NCBI GenBank assembly: GCA_046594915.1
Contig: JBKJRC010000005.1
Coordinates: forward strand, 372,001 to 436,000
Length of the DNA: 64,000 bases
Reading direction: 5' to 3'
Origin: Methylotenera_A sp046594915
GTDB lineage: Bacteria > Pseudomonadota > Gammaproteobacteria > Burkholderiales > Methylophilaceae
Each line of letters begins with the position of its first letter. Positions within the stretch are counted from its first letter, which is position 1. Shown here piece after piece: positions 17,369 to 26,990 of the stretch. Position numbers and translations under genes: made by a program. The notes beneath the pieces are model-generated. The model did no database searches. It was not told the origin of the DNA and worked only from the letters and a program-made list of their open reading frames with translations.

Positions 17369-18236
17369 TTGATAATTGCGTTGTTAGGCCTATTTTCCCT
17401 GCATAATCTCTGGCAAATTGATACGCCACGCGGCCACTGCGCGCCCCGCGAGTGTGGGTAAATTGTAAAGCGGCCATTTGCGCTTTATCGTCAAATGCCA
17501 AACCAAATGTTTCTAACCAATTTTTGGCGATGGCCAAATATTCATCTTGATCAAACGCGTAAAACGATAACCACAAACCAAACCGTTCAGATAAAGCTGT
17601 TTTTTCTTCAATGGTGTCGCTTGGTCTAATTTCACCATCTAAGTGTTTAGTCGCCAAATTGTCCACCATAAATTCTGGCATCAGATGTTTACGATTCGAA
17701 GTCGCGTAAACCAATACATTTTCTGAAGTGTGCGAAATCGAGCCATCCAGCACCACTTTTAAAGCTTTATAACCGACATCATCCGCTTCAAAAGTTAAAT
17801 CATCACAAAAGATAATAAATTTTTCAGTTCGGGTGCAAATCAGCCGCACAATCGCTGCTAAATGAATCAAATCGTGCTTTTCCACCTCAATTAAACGCAA
17901 ATTTTGTGCTGAATATTCGGTTAATAACGCCTTAATAAGCGATGATTTACCCGTGCCGCGCGCACCAGTTAACAACACATTATTAGCAGTAAAACCCGCC
18001 AAAAACTGCCGCGTGTTGCGTACAATTTCCGCTTTTTGCGCATCGACAAAATGGATATTGGCTAACTGTATTTGATGCGGATGCGCAATCGCCTGCAAAT
18101 GACCTTTGCCATTTTGTACAACCCAGCGCCATGCAAAAGCATTCCAATCTACTGGCGGATTGGTTGTCGGCAGTAAGTTTTCCAGCTGATTTATTAAGCC
18201 TTCTGCGCGGGTAATTAGATTTTCGAGTTGATTCAC
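17361..18236 (-). CDS. DUF815 family ATPase
   Basis: AAA-like P-loop ATPase of 291 residues. Walker A is GARGTGKSS at about 91-99, and a Walker B-like FIIFCDDLTFE follows. The N-terminus repeats NQLENL twice. The cellular role of the family is not established. It lies 17 nt after argJ and overlaps the Nudix-ThiE gene, the usual argJ-ATPase-mutT order of betaproteobacteria. Confidence 0.9.
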   Translation of the reverse strand: MNQLENLITRAEGLINQLENLLPTTNPPVDWNAFAWRWVVQNGKGHLQAIAHPHQIQLANIHFVDAQKAEIVRNTRQFLAGFTANNVLLTGARGTGKSSLIKALLTEYSAQNLRLIEVEKHDLIHLAAIVRLICTRTEKFIIFCDDLTFEADDVGYKALKVVLDGSISHTSENVLVYATSNRKHLMPEFMVDNLATKHLDGEIRPSDTIEEKTALSERFGLWLSFYAFDQDEYLAIAKNWLETFGLAFDDKAQMAALQFTHTRGARSGRVAYQFARDYAGKIGLTTQLSND

Positions 18237-18253
18237 AGGTTAACTTCTGAAAA

Positions 18254-19492
18254 CTAACTTCTGTAATCTGCATTAATTTTGACGTACTCATAACTAAAGT
18301 CACAGGTCCAAATCGTGATATTGTCACTGCCACGATTTAACACCACACGCACTAGAATATCCGATTCTTGCATAATCGCTGCACCTTGCTCTTCGCGGTA
18401 ACTGGCTGCGCGACCACCTTTTTCGGCGACCAATACGTCACCTAAATATAAATCCAGCTTATCTACATCCAAATCATCAATGCCCGCATAACCAATGGCC
18501 GCCAAAATACGGCCTAAGTTAGGGTCGCTGGCAAAAAATGCAGTTTTTATCAACGGTGAATGGGCGATGGCATACGCCACTTTGCGGCATTCCGCCTCAT
18601 CTTTACCTGCTTCAACTGTCACTGTCATAAACTTAGTCGCGCCTTCGCCATCGCGCACAATAGCTTGTGCCAGTTCAATCGCCACTTCGGTTAACGAATC
18701 GCGCAAGACAATAAAATCTGTACTGCCAATTTCAACTTCGGTATTGCCAGCCAAATTGGTCGCCATCACCATCAAACTATCGTTGGTTGACGTATCGCCA
18801 TCAACGGTAATACAGTTAAACGATTTATTCACCGCATATTGAATAATATTTTCAAGCGCAGATTGACTAACAGCCGCATCCGTGGCGATATAACCCAGCA
18901 TGGTCGCCATATTCGGGTGAATCATGCCGCTACCTTTACTGATACCAGTAATGGTGACTTTTTGACAATTCAGTTGAATCTGCCGCGACGTACCTTTGGC
19001 GACAATATCGGTCGTCATAATCGCTTCGGCCGCATTTAACCAGTTATCTTCGGTTAAGTTTTCAATCGCGGCTGGCATACCTGCAATCACTTTATCTAAT
19101 GGCAACGGCTCTAAAATAACACCGGTGGAAAACGGCAATACTTGATTAGGCGCAATATTCAGTTGCGCACTTAACGCCTCGCAACTTTGCCTAGCACGTT
19201 TTAAACCATCTTCCCCAGTGCCCGCATTGGCGCAACCTGTATTGACCAGCAAAGCGCGAATACCAGCGTTTTCATTTAGATGTGTTTTACATAAAATAAC
19301 GGGTGCGGCACAAAAGCGATTTTGCGTAAAAACGCCCGCCACGCGGCTATTCTCAGGCAATGTAATCACCAATACATCTTTGCGGTCTGGCTTGCGCACA
19401 TGCGCTTTGGCAAAACCCAACTTAACACCTTTGACTGGCAGTAAGAATGAGGCTTGTGGCGCGGTTAACTTAACTGGCATGATTGTTTCCAT
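18254..19492 (-). CDS. argJ: bifunctional ornithine acetyltransferase / N-acetylglutamate synthase
   Basis: Recycles the acetyl group between N-acetylornithine and glutamate in arginine synthesis. The precursor self-cleaves before the conserved Thr in MIHPNMATMLGYIATDA (Thr197), which becomes the nucleophile of the beta chain. Length is 412 residues. The start is Met1 or Met5 (MPVKL). In many relatives secA precedes this gene, but here an acyltransferase lies upstream on the other strand. Confidence 0.96.
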   Translation of the reverse strand: METIMPVKLTAPQASFLLPVKGVKLGFAKAHVRKPDRKDVLVITLPENSRVAGVFTQNRFCAAPVILCKTHLNENAGIRALLVNTGCANAGTGEDGLKRARQSCEALSAQLNIAPNQVLPFSTGVILEPLPLDKVIAGMPAAIENLTEDNWLNAAEAIMTTDIVAKGTSRQIQLNCQKVTITGISKGSGMIHPNMATMLGYIATDAAVSQSALENIIQYAVNKSFNCITVDGDTSTNDSLMVMATNLAGNTEVEIGSTDFIVLRDSLTEVAIELAQAIVRDGEGATKFMTVTVEAGKDEAECRKVAYAIAHSPLIKTAFFASDPNLGRILAAIGYAGIDDLDVDKLDLYLGDVLVAEKGGRAASYREEQGAAIMQESDILVRVVLNRGSDNITIWTCDFSYEYVKINADYRS

Positions 19493-19680
19493 TGAGATTA
19501 CTGCGTTGTTTTAGCACACTAATTTTTTTTACTTACTGCCATTTAGCACAACAGCCAACTCTCGCCATTAGCCCTAATGTGTAGTTTACTAAAATAAATG
19601 CCATGTTTATAATTTATACACTTTGCGTTTATATTGATATAAACATTTATTTATTAAAAAATTAAGAAATATGTATAAAT

Positions 19681-20751
19681 ATGTTTTTACACTACATAAA
19701 TGCTTTTCGCGTAATCGCTATTTTCTTTATTGTTGCTGTACATACAATTCATGTATTTTCTTGGTCAGAAAATAGCGATCATAAACACCTGCTCGACGTG
19801 CTATTTAACAATGGCACTATCTTCTTTATTTTTATCTCGGGTTATTTATTCCAGCATTTGTCGCATCAATTTAATGCTAAAAAATATTATGCATCTAAGC
19901 TAAAAAACGTTATTTTACCTTACATCATTATATCAATACCCGCAGTGCTTTATTTTGCGCTATATTCACAAAAAGCATTTCTGCCATCTACTTTTTACGA
20001 AATGCCGATTTCGAGTCAGATTTTGCATTTTTATACGTTTGGCTACCACTTATCACCCATGTGGTTTATCCCAGTGATAACGCTGTACTACATACTTGGC
20101 CCCGCTCTAATACAGCTAGATAAAACAAAGGTTTTTTATTATCTTCTACCTGTATTTATCACTGCCTCTTACTACTTCCCAAGAGGCTTGTTGCAAAACA
20201 ATTTTATCCACTTTTTTTCGATTTATATGCTAGGCATGTTCTCTAGCAAATTTAAAGCCGTTATTAACCCAATTCTTTCTCACAAAAACGTTTTATGGAT
20301 ATTGTTAACGATATCTCTGGGCTTGATTAATTATGAATATCTGGCCAAGCCACAATTACATTACGTAAACTATCTGCAAAAACTTTGCATCGTATTGCTT
20401 TTTGTAGGTGTTTTATTTAAATTCAACCATCATTTAAATCAGCCATTTATCGACTTGGTTGCTGAAACCAGCTTTGGGGTATTTTTTGTGCATCCATATA
20501 TATTAGCTTGTTTGAAATTTTGCTCTGGTTTTATCAGCCAAAGTTTAAATTTAACAACGCCACGTATTTCAGGTAATCTATTTTTTCACTTCATCACTTC
20601 ATTGCTAACGTTAGGCATATCAATATTGCTGGTTGTTTTAATTATTCGCTTTTTGAAGAGCAAGTCTTACCTGCTAGTTGGGAACGTTAGAAAGCGCCTC
20701 CCCCCCCCCCCGCAACCAAGATTTAGCCTAGGTCTACGATTTAATGCTTAA
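19681..20751 (+). CDS. acyltransferase 3 family membrane protein with poly-C tract at 3' end
   Basis: Integral-membrane O-acyltransferase (OafA/WecH type) of 356 residues with about ten hydrophobic segments. The family signature is at the N-terminus (INAFRVIAIFFIVAVHT, with the catalytic-type His) and FFIFISGYLF follows. Such enzymes O-acetylate surface glycans; the substrate here is unknown. It stands alone between argJ and cysS and looks more AT-rich than its neighbours, suggesting acquisition. A run of 12 C encodes most of a Pro4 stretch 12 residues before the stop (KRL-PPPP-QPRF), so the extreme C-terminus depends on tract length. Confidence 0.88.
   Translation: MFLHYINAFRVIAIFFIVAVHTIHVFSWSENSDHKHLLDVLFNNGTIFFIFISGYLFQHLSHQFNAKKYYASKLKNVILPYIIISIPAVLYFALYSQKAFLPSTFYEMPISSQILHFYTFGYHLSPMWFIPVITLYYILGPALIQLDKTKVFYYLLPVFITASYYFPRGLLQNNFIHFFSIYMLGMFSSKFKAVINPILSHKNVLWILLTISLGLINYEYLAKPQLHYVNYLQKLCIVLLFVGVLFKFNHHLNQPFIDLVAETSFGVFFVHPYILACLKFCSGFISQSLNLTTPRISGNLFFHFITSLLTLGISILLVVLIIRFLKSKSYLLVGNVRKRLPPPPQPRFSLGLRFNA
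20700..20711 (+). repeat. homopolymeric C12 tract in the acyltransferase gene
   Basis: Twelve consecutive C (20700-20711). As given, the frame continues 12 residues past the prolines to the stop at 20749-20751. One C fewer would give RNQDLA then stop; one more would give ATKI then stop. All lengths truncate within a few codons, so only the tail changes. A sequencing length error is possible. Confidence 0.9.
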
Positions 20752-20762
20752 GCAATAAAAAT

Positions 20763-22151
20763 TTACAGCTCCCTCCACGTTGTGCCTTGCGCATTATCTT
20801 CTAATACAATACCTGCGTCCTGCAATTGTTTTCTAATTGCATCGGCATGACCAAAATCTTTATTTTTTTTTGCTTGCAAACGCGTTTGAATTAAGCCCTC
20901 TACATCTAAATCCTGTGCCGTATTACCTTGCAAAAACGCATCGGGCACACGTTGCAACAGGCCAATTATGCTGCTTAGTCCTTTAAGCAAAAGGGCCGTG
21001 TCTACATTTTTGCTTTTATTCACTTCATTCGCTAAATCAAACAATACCGCCATTGCTTCTGGGGTATTAAAATCGTCATCCATTGCTGCTTTAAATCGTG
21101 CGGCTTGAGGGTGTTGCCAATCAATTGGCGATTCCGCGATTTTATAGCTACGTAAAGCAGTATATAAGCGAGTAAGCGCTAACTTTGCATCATCTAGATG
21201 TTGGTCTGAGTAATTGAGCGGGCTACGATAATGCGCACGCAGAATAAAAAAACGCACCACTTCGGCATCGTATTTTTTTAACACTTCGCGAATCGTAAAA
21301 AAGTTGCCCAATGATTTAGACATTTTTTCATCATCCACGCGCACAAAACCATTATGCATCCAATAATTGGCCATTTGGCAGCTGTGTGTGGCTTCGCCAT
21401 TTTTAGATTCGCAATACATGGCTTCTGATTGGGCAATTTCGTTTTCATGATGCGGAAACTGTAAATCTTGCCCGCCACCGTGAATATCAAAGTGTTTGCC
21501 TAAATGTGCTGCACTCATCACTGAACATTCGATATGCCAGCCTGGACGGCCTTTCCCCCACGGTGAATCCCAGTTTGGCTCATTTGGCTTAACCGATTTC
21601 CATAGTACAAAATCCATCGGGTCTTTTTTAAAGCTGTCAATTTCCACACGTTCGCCTGCACGTAAATCGTCTAAACTTTTGCCCGATAATTTGCCGTAAT
21701 CGGTAAAGCTGCGTACGCTGTAAAACACATCACCATTTGCGGCGTGGTAAGCATGGCCTTTTTCAATTAAAGCACTAATCATGTTAATCATGCCATCAAT
21801 ATATTGGGTGGCGCGCGGTTCAATATCCGGCCGAATAACACCTAATTTGGCAGAATCTTCATCCATTGCATCAATAAAACGTTGCGTTAACACATCGATC
21901 GTTTCATTATTTTCAAAGGCGCGCTTGATAATTTTGTCATCAATATCGGTGATATTTCTAACATATGTCACCTCATAATTTGATGCACGAAACCAGCGCG
22001 AAACCATATCAAAAACCACCATCACACGTGCATGGCCCAAATGGCAAAAGTCGTACACGGTCATGCCGCATACATACATGCGCACTTTATTCGGTTCAAT
22101 CGGGGTAAAGGTTTGTTTGTCGCGGCTAAGCGTGTTGTAGATTTTTAGCAT
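20763..22151 (-). CDS. cysS: cysteinyl-tRNA synthetase
   Basis: Class I synthetase that charges tRNA-Cys. Cys28 (VCGMTVYD) and CSVMS/HHENE supply the zinc ligands. The HIGH-like HLGH is at 37-40 and KMSKS at 276-280. The length of 462 residues is typical. It converges with the acyltransferase (11-bp gap) and diverges from the TPR gene at 22303, as in many betaproteobacteria. Confidence 0.97.
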   Translation of the reverse strand: MLKIYNTLSRDKQTFTPIEPNKVRMYVCGMTVYDFCHLGHARVMVVFDMVSRWFRASNYEVTYVRNITDIDDKIIKRAFENNETIDVLTQRFIDAMDEDSAKLGVIRPDIEPRATQYIDGMINMISALIEKGHAYHAANGDVFYSVRSFTDYGKLSGKSLDDLRAGERVEIDSFKKDPMDFVLWKSVKPNEPNWDSPWGKGRPGWHIECSVMSAAHLGKHFDIHGGGQDLQFPHHENEIAQSEAMYCESKNGEATHSCQMANYWMHNGFVRVDDEKMSKSLGNFFTIREVLKKYDAEVVRFFILRAHYRSPLNYSDQHLDDAKLALTRLYTALRSYKIAESPIDWQHPQAARFKAAMDDDFNTPEAMAVLFDLANEVNKSKNVDTALLLKGLSSIIGLLQRVPDAFLQGNTAQDLDVEGLIQTRLQAKKNKDFGHADAIRKQLQDAGIVLEDNAQGTTWREL

Positions 22152-22302
22152 GAATTAAAATAAAAAGTGAGTAATGACGTTAAATTGATACATTTTTGCA
22201 CTAAAAACTAACGAATCAGCCTTGTATATTCAATGGCCTATTGGATGTTAGCTACGCTATTGATAGAATGGCGTTTTAATTAACGCATTTGAGTATATCA
22301 CA

Positions 22303-23331
22303 ATGAATATTCGCAGCCGCCTGCTATCTAAATTACTCATTCTATTTTTGTTGGCGTTGAGTGTTGCAACATCTAATGTGTTTGCCGACGAGCTTAAAGA
22401 TATTTCACAATTATCTGACCAAGGTCAGCAGGCCGCGGCGCTTGAGCGTGTGAATGCGTATTTGGCAGCTAACCCTAAAGACCCACAAGCGATGTTTATG
22501 AAAGGCATTATTTTAGTGGAAAGTGGCAAACGTGATGAAGCGATTAAAGCCTTTACCGACTTAACCGCCAAATATCCTAATTTGCCAGAGCCTTACAACA
22601 ATTTAGCCGTGTTATACGCGGATGCGGGCGAATATGACAAGGCCAAAAAAGCACTGGAAACCGCGATTAAAACGCATCCAAGTTATGCCACTGCGCACGA
22701 AAATTTAGGCGACATTTATGCGCGTATGGCGTCAGAAGCGTATGATAAAGCCTTGCAGTTGGATAACGGCAATTCGCGTGCCAAAAGCAAATTGTCTATG
22801 ATTAAAGATTTGTTTGGTACGGGCAATAAAGTGGTTGCCAAAGCTGAACCAATGAAAGCGGATTCAGTAAAAACCGAGCCTATAAAAGCGAATAAAACAG
22901 GCACCATGCCAATTCGCCTAGCAGATAAAAAAGTAGAGCCTGCGAAACCTGTTGAAATGGCTAAAGCGACACTAGACGCAACCACAAATGAAGAAAGAAA
23001 TGTAACGGACGCAGTAGGTAATTGGGCAAAAGCGTGGTCTAGCCAGGATGTGGATAAATATTTGGCCAGCTATGCCGACAGCTTTAAAACGCCAAAAGGT
23101 GAAAACCGCAAAACTTGGGAGCAGCAACGTCGTGAACGCATCAGCGCGCCAAAAAGCATTAGTCTGGAATTGGCTAATCTACAAGTGACATTGGTGGATA
23201 GCAATAACGCAAAAGTAACATTCAAACAATCTTACAAAGGCGCGGGTAATGCGATTCGTACAGACAAAACCTTGCTGCTTAAAAAGTACAATGGCAATTG
23301 GTTGATTGAGCAAGAAATTGCATCAAATTAA
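22303..23331 (+). CDS. exported TPR protein with C-terminal Cds6/NTF2-like domain
   Basis: A signal peptide (cleavage near SNVFA, residue 28) precedes about three TPR units (residues 35-160, e.g. PEPYNNLAVLYADAGEYDKAKKAL). A Lys/Pro-rich linker follows, then an NTF2-like domain starting at VGNWAKAWSSQDVDKYLASY. The same C-terminal domain type ends the next gene, an L,D-transpeptidase. Cell-envelope or peptidoglycan-related scaffolding is an inference. It is first in a run through lpxH. Confidence 0.85.
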   Translation: MNIRSRLLSKLLILFLLALSVATSNVFADELKDISQLSDQGQQAAALERVNAYLAANPKDPQAMFMKGIILVESGKRDEAIKAFTDLTAKYPNLPEPYNNLAVLYADAGEYDKAKKALETAIKTHPSYATAHENLGDIYARMASEAYDKALQLDNGNSRAKSKLSMIKDLFGTGNKVVAKAEPMKADSVKTEPIKANKTGTMPIRLADKKVEPAKPVEMAKATLDATTNEERNVTDAVGNWAKAWSSQDVDKYLASYADSFKTPKGENRKTWEQQRRERISAPKSISLELANLQVTLVDSNNAKVTFKQSYKGAGNAIRTDKTLLLKKYNGNWLIEQEIASN

Positions 23332-23360
23332 AATAAATTGGTTTAAAAATCACGTTAACT

Positions 23361-24647
23361 ATGTGGATAACGCAAAATAAAACGCTAATGGTTACTTCAT
23401 TAAAATTAAAATTAAAATTATTAAAAATTATCGCAATTCTAATTTGCGTGCTATTGCCATGGAACGCCACTGCGGTCAATCACGGCGCAATGACTGATTT
23501 ACTATTGAACAAGAAATTCGGCAAAACTTTAGTCGAAAGCTTATTGGTAAAAAGCCTGCTAGAAATCACACAAGGCAATACCAAGCAAGCGTTTACAACA
23601 GTGAATGAACTTATTCGCGCTGCGCCTAATTTTAAACTGGCCTATTTAATTCGCGGCGATTTACTCACTGCGCAAGGCCAGCCGCTTGAAGCATTGGGCA
23701 ATCAATCTACATCGGCATCCTCAAAACTAAACAATGAAGTGATTGAAGGGCTGCGAGAAGAAGCACGCACCCGCGTTGATTATTATTTATCCAATAATAA
23801 AGTTAATCAACTGCCAAATTTGCTGATTAAATTAACGGATGAACAGACGCATGTGATTGTGGTGGATACCGTAAAATCGCGCTTATATCTGTACAAAAAT
23901 GTGAACGGCGGCTTGCAATATGCGGCCGATTATTACGTGACAATTGGCAAAAACGGTGCTGGCAAACAAGTGCAAGGCGATAAACGTACACCGCTGGGCG
24001 TGTATTTCGCAGGCAAAAAACTCACGCAACCGTTGGCAGACATGTACGGTGACGGCGCTTATCCGCTTAATTACCCTAACGAATTAGACCAGCATCAGAA
24101 AAAAAATGGGTTTGGCATTTGGCTGCACGGCACACCAACCAATACTTACAGCCGCCCGCCGCGCGCCAGCGATGGCTGTGTTGTGTTGAGCAACCCCGAT
24201 TTAAAAGCGTTAGCGCCTATTCTTCAAACAGGTAAAATACCAGTAATTATCTCTGACAGTATTGAATGGCTAAACAAAGAAAAATCTAATTTTCAGTCTG
24301 ACGAACAAAAAACGCTGGCTGAAACGATTGATCATTGGCGTAAAGACTGGGTTTCTCAAGATGCGAATAAATACTTAAGTCATTATTCTAAGCAGTTTTT
24401 TTACGACGGCGGCGACTATCAAAAATGGGCGGATTACAAACGCGTTATCCAATCCACCAAGCCAAAAGTATCGATTAAAATTGACAACGTGAGTATGTTG
24501 AGCTATCCCAATTTTCAAGAAAATATCGTCGTGGTTAATTTTGAGCAAGATTTTAAAAGCACTGGTTTGCAAAATAAAATGCTCAAACGGCAATATTGGA
24601 TAAACGAAAATAATCAATGGAAAATAATTTATGAAGGTGCAGCATAA
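23361..24647 (+). CDS. L,D-transpeptidase (YkuD) with C-terminal Cds6/NTF2-like domain
   Basis: Periplasmic enzyme expected to cross-link peptidoglycan or attach proteins to it. A hydrophobic N-terminal signal ends near NATA. The YkuD catalytic block runs from HVIVVDTVKSRLYLY to the active site, with His256 (LHGTP) and Cys273 (SDGC). An NTF2-like domain (WRKDWVSQDANKYLSHY) closes the 428-residue protein and is paralogous to the end of the preceding gene. The start could be Met1 or Met10; neither has a clear Shine-Dalgarno. Confidence 0.92.
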   Translation: MWITQNKTLMVTSLKLKLKLLKIIAILICVLLPWNATAVNHGAMTDLLLNKKFGKTLVESLLVKSLLEITQGNTKQAFTTVNELIRAAPNFKLAYLIRGDLLTAQGQPLEALGNQSTSASSKLNNEVIEGLREEARTRVDYYLSNNKVNQLPNLLIKLTDEQTHVIVVDTVKSRLYLYKNVNGGLQYAADYYVTIGKNGAGKQVQGDKRTPLGVYFAGKKLTQPLADMYGDGAYPLNYPNELDQHQKKNGFGIWLHGTPTNTYSRPPRASDGCVVLSNPDLKALAPILQTGKIPVIISDSIEWLNKEKSNFQSDEQKTLAETIDHWRKDWVSQDANKYLSHYSKQFFYDGGDYQKWADYKRVIQSTKPKVSIKIDNVSMLSYPNFQENIVVVNFEQDFKSTGLQNKMLKRQYWINENNQWKIIYEGAA

Positions 24648-24651
24648 CGTA

Positions 24652-25269
24652 ATGAAATCAATATTCAATTTTTTAGGCGCATTATGTGTGTTAACTGCCT
24701 TATCAGGCAATTTACAAGCTGCAGAAACCACTAAAGTCGAATTTCAAACCAGCCAAGGCAATTTTACCGTAGAGTTATACCCTGAAAAAGCCCCTAAGAC
24801 GGTGGCGAATTTTGTGCAATATGTGAAAGATGGCTTTTATGACAACACGATTTTTCACCGCGTAATTGGCCGCTTTATGATTCAAGGCGGCGGCTTTGAG
24901 CGTGATTTATCTGAAAAAAACACGCGCGCGCCAGTAATTAACGAATCGAACAACGGCCTTTTGAATGAACTCGGTACCATCGCGATGGCACGCACAGCAG
25001 ACCCCGACTCGGCCACTGCACAATTTTTTGTTAACTTGGGTGATAACCAATTTTTAAATTACACCAGCCCACAACCTGAATCTGTTGGCTATTGTGTGTT
25101 TGGCAAAGTCACCAGTGGTTTAGAAGTTGTGCAAAAAATTGGCTTAAGTGCAACTGGCAATATGGGCAGACATTCTGATGTGCCTATCAAGCCAATCACG
25201 ATCAAAAGTGCAAAACTGCTTTCAGCTGAATCTAAGTTAGAGGTAAAGTCTGAAAAAAACCAGAAGTAA
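24652..25269 (+). CDS. ppiA: periplasmic peptidyl-prolyl cis-trans isomerase (cyclophilin)
   Basis: Cyclophilin-type proline isomerase with a signal peptide (MKSIFNFLG ... NLQA, about 24 residues). The core shows FHRVIGRFMIQGGGF and AMARTADPDSATAQFF. The frame also offers an ATG at 24631 that would overlap the transpeptidase gene by 17 nt. The ATG at 24652 gives a more typical signal peptide and is preferred. A Lys/Glu-rich tail ends the protein. It is followed by a cytoplasmic paralogue. Confidence 0.92.
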   Translation: MKSIFNFLGALCVLTALSGNLQAAETTKVEFQTSQGNFTVELYPEKAPKTVANFVQYVKDGFYDNTIFHRVIGRFMIQGGGFERDLSEKNTRAPVINESNNGLLNELGTIAMARTADPDSATAQFFVNLGDNQFLNYTSPQPESVGYCVFGKVTSGLEVVQKIGLSATGNMGRHSDVPIKPITIKSAKLLSAESKLEVKSEKNQK

Positions 25270-25345
25270 AATAAGGCGGCCTGTTTAATCAACCTGCTTG
25301 CTTCAATCTATTCAATATCATTTGTTTTTTAAAAAGGATCTGCCC

Positions 25346-25837
25346 GTGGTTAAACTCATCACCAATTTTGGCGATATTACGCTTGAACTTAACGCTGAAA
25401 AAGCACCAATTACTGTTGCCAACTTTTTACAGTATGTAGAAAACGGTTTTTACACTGACGTGGTTTTTCATCGCGTAATTGACGGCTTTATGATTCAAGG
25501 CGGTGGTTTTGATACCGATATGAAGCAAAAAAAGACCTTAACCGAAATTAAAAATGAGGCCAATAATGGTTTAACGAATAACCAATACACGGTTGCCATG
25601 GCGCGCACTTCTATTCCCGATTCTGCTAGCAGCCAGTTTTTTATTAATGTTGGTGATAATGACTTTTTAAATCATACGGCGCCAACATCTAGCGGCTGGG
25701 GCTATTGCGTGTTTGGCAAAGTGGTTGAAGGCAAGGACGTGGTCGATAAAATTAAAGCGGTTAAAACAGCCAGCAAAGCGGGGCATCAAGATGTGCCAGT
25801 TGAGCCTGTGATTATTAAAAGCGCGGTTGTTTGCTAA
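25346..25837 (+). CDS. ppiB: cytoplasmic peptidyl-prolyl cis-trans isomerase B
   Basis: Cyclophilin without signal peptide. The frame opens at 25298, but a GTG at 25346 has a good Shine-Dalgarno (AAGGA, 7-nt spacing). It yields MVKLITNFGDITLEL, which aligns with the E. coli PpiB start, so 163 residues are called. The core FHRVIDGFMIQGGGF and SASSQFFINV are present. It is close in sequence to the preceding exported cyclophilin, consistent with an old tandem duplication. Confidence 0.93.
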   Translation: MVKLITNFGDITLELNAEKAPITVANFLQYVENGFYTDVVFHRVIDGFMIQGGGFDTDMKQKKTLTEIKNEANNGLTNNQYTVAMARTSIPDSASSQFFINVGDNDFLNHTAPTSSGWGYCVFGKVVEGKDVVDKIKAVKTASKAGHQDVPVEPVIIKSAVVC

Positions 25838-25886
25838 TTAAACAGAAACCAATTAGGGTGCATTTTATCCTGCTTACAGCATCCCG

Positions 25887-26627
25887 ATGAGTCACGCGCC
25901 ACATTGCTTATTTATTTCTGATTTGCATCTGTGTGATTCGCGGCCAAATATCACCCAGGCTTTTATTGCTTTTTTACAAGAAACGGCAATAAAAGCGCAA
26001 GCGCTCTATATTTTAGGTGATTTATTTGAATATTGGGCAGGCGATGATGCAATTGATGCCAGTCACCAACAAGACGTCATCAGCGCATTAAAAAATCTCA
26101 GCTTACAAGGCGTGGCGATTTTTTTAATGCACGGCAATCGTGATTTTTTACTCAGTGATGGTTTTGCAAAAGCCACGCACAGCAGCATTTTGCCAGACCC
26201 AAGCTTACTTAATCTGTATGGTAAGCCTGTTTTATTAAGCCACGGTGATATGCTTTGTACCGACGATATCGCCTACCAAAAATTTCGTGCCGAAGTGCGC
26301 GCACCTGCTTGGCAAAGCCAATTTTTAAGCCAGCCATTGAGCAATCGTATTGCTTATATTCAACAATTACGCCTGCAAAGTGAGCACGAAAAATCCAGTA
26401 AAAGCATGCAGATTATGGATGTGAACGAGCAGGCTGTAATCGCTATGTTGCGCGAATATGATTATCCGCCTGTGTTTATTCACGGCCACACGCATCGGCC
26501 CAACAAGCACATAGTGTCGGTGGACAACCATATTTGCAAACGCTGGGTGCTGGGTGATTGGTACGAGCAGGGCAGTTATTTAAAGCTGGATACAAATGGC
26601 TGTCAGTCGCAAATTTTATCGCGTTAG
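25887..26627 (+). CDS. lpxH: UDP-2,3-diacylglucosamine diphosphatase
   Basis: Makes lipid X from UDP-2,3-diacylglucosamine in lipid A synthesis at the inner membrane face. All calcineurin-type metal motifs are present: SDLHL, GDLFEYWAGDD, MHGNRDF, LSHGD and HGHTHRP. Length is 246 residues. It follows ppiB by 49 nt, a conserved ppiB-lpxH pair. Confidence 0.96.
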   Translation: MSHAPHCLFISDLHLCDSRPNITQAFIAFLQETAIKAQALYILGDLFEYWAGDDAIDASHQQDVISALKNLSLQGVAIFLMHGNRDFLLSDGFAKATHSSILPDPSLLNLYGKPVLLSHGDMLCTDDIAYQKFRAEVRAPAWQSQFLSQPLSNRIAYIQQLRLQSEHEKSSKSMQIMDVNEQAVIAMLREYDYPPVFIHGHTHRPNKHIVSVDNHICKRWVLGDWYEQGSYLKLDTNGCQSQILSR

Positions 26628-26685
26628 CTTACTATTTTTCAATATTTAAGACGACTTAACGCTAAAAAATGCTTAAAAACTGGTC

Positions 26686-26955
26686 ATGAAAAAATTATTA
26701 ATCTGTACCAATTATCGCGCCAATCCAAATAACCCATCCTGCGCTGCACGCGGCAGCGAAGCAATATTAACTGCGTTATCGCAGCAATTTCAGCAAAATA
26801 ATCTGCCTGTACAAATAGAAGAAAGTCCTTGTTTAGGCTTTTGCCAAGTTGGCCCAAATGCGCGTTTGATGCCAAACGGGCCATTTTTTCATCAAATATC
26901 ATTAACGCAATTAAGCCCAATTATTCTGGCCACTAAAAAATTCACTGCTAAATGA
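26686..26955 (+). CDS. (2Fe-2S) ferredoxin domain protein, thioredoxin-like
   Basis: Protein of 89 residues with four Cys (7, 19, 49, 53) in the spacing of thioredoxin-like [2Fe-2S] ferredoxins. CTNYRANPNNPSC is followed by SPCLGFCQVGPN. The electron partner is unknown. It is the last gene of the plus-strand run and converges with the HD-GYP gene. Confidence 0.88.
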   Translation: MKKLLICTNYRANPNNPSCAARGSEAILTALSQQFQQNNLPVQIEESPCLGFCQVGPNARLMPNGPFFHQISLTQLSPIILATKKFTAK

Positions 26956-26990
26956 TATTAAGTACAATGTTAGGTGTTGAATATTAAACG

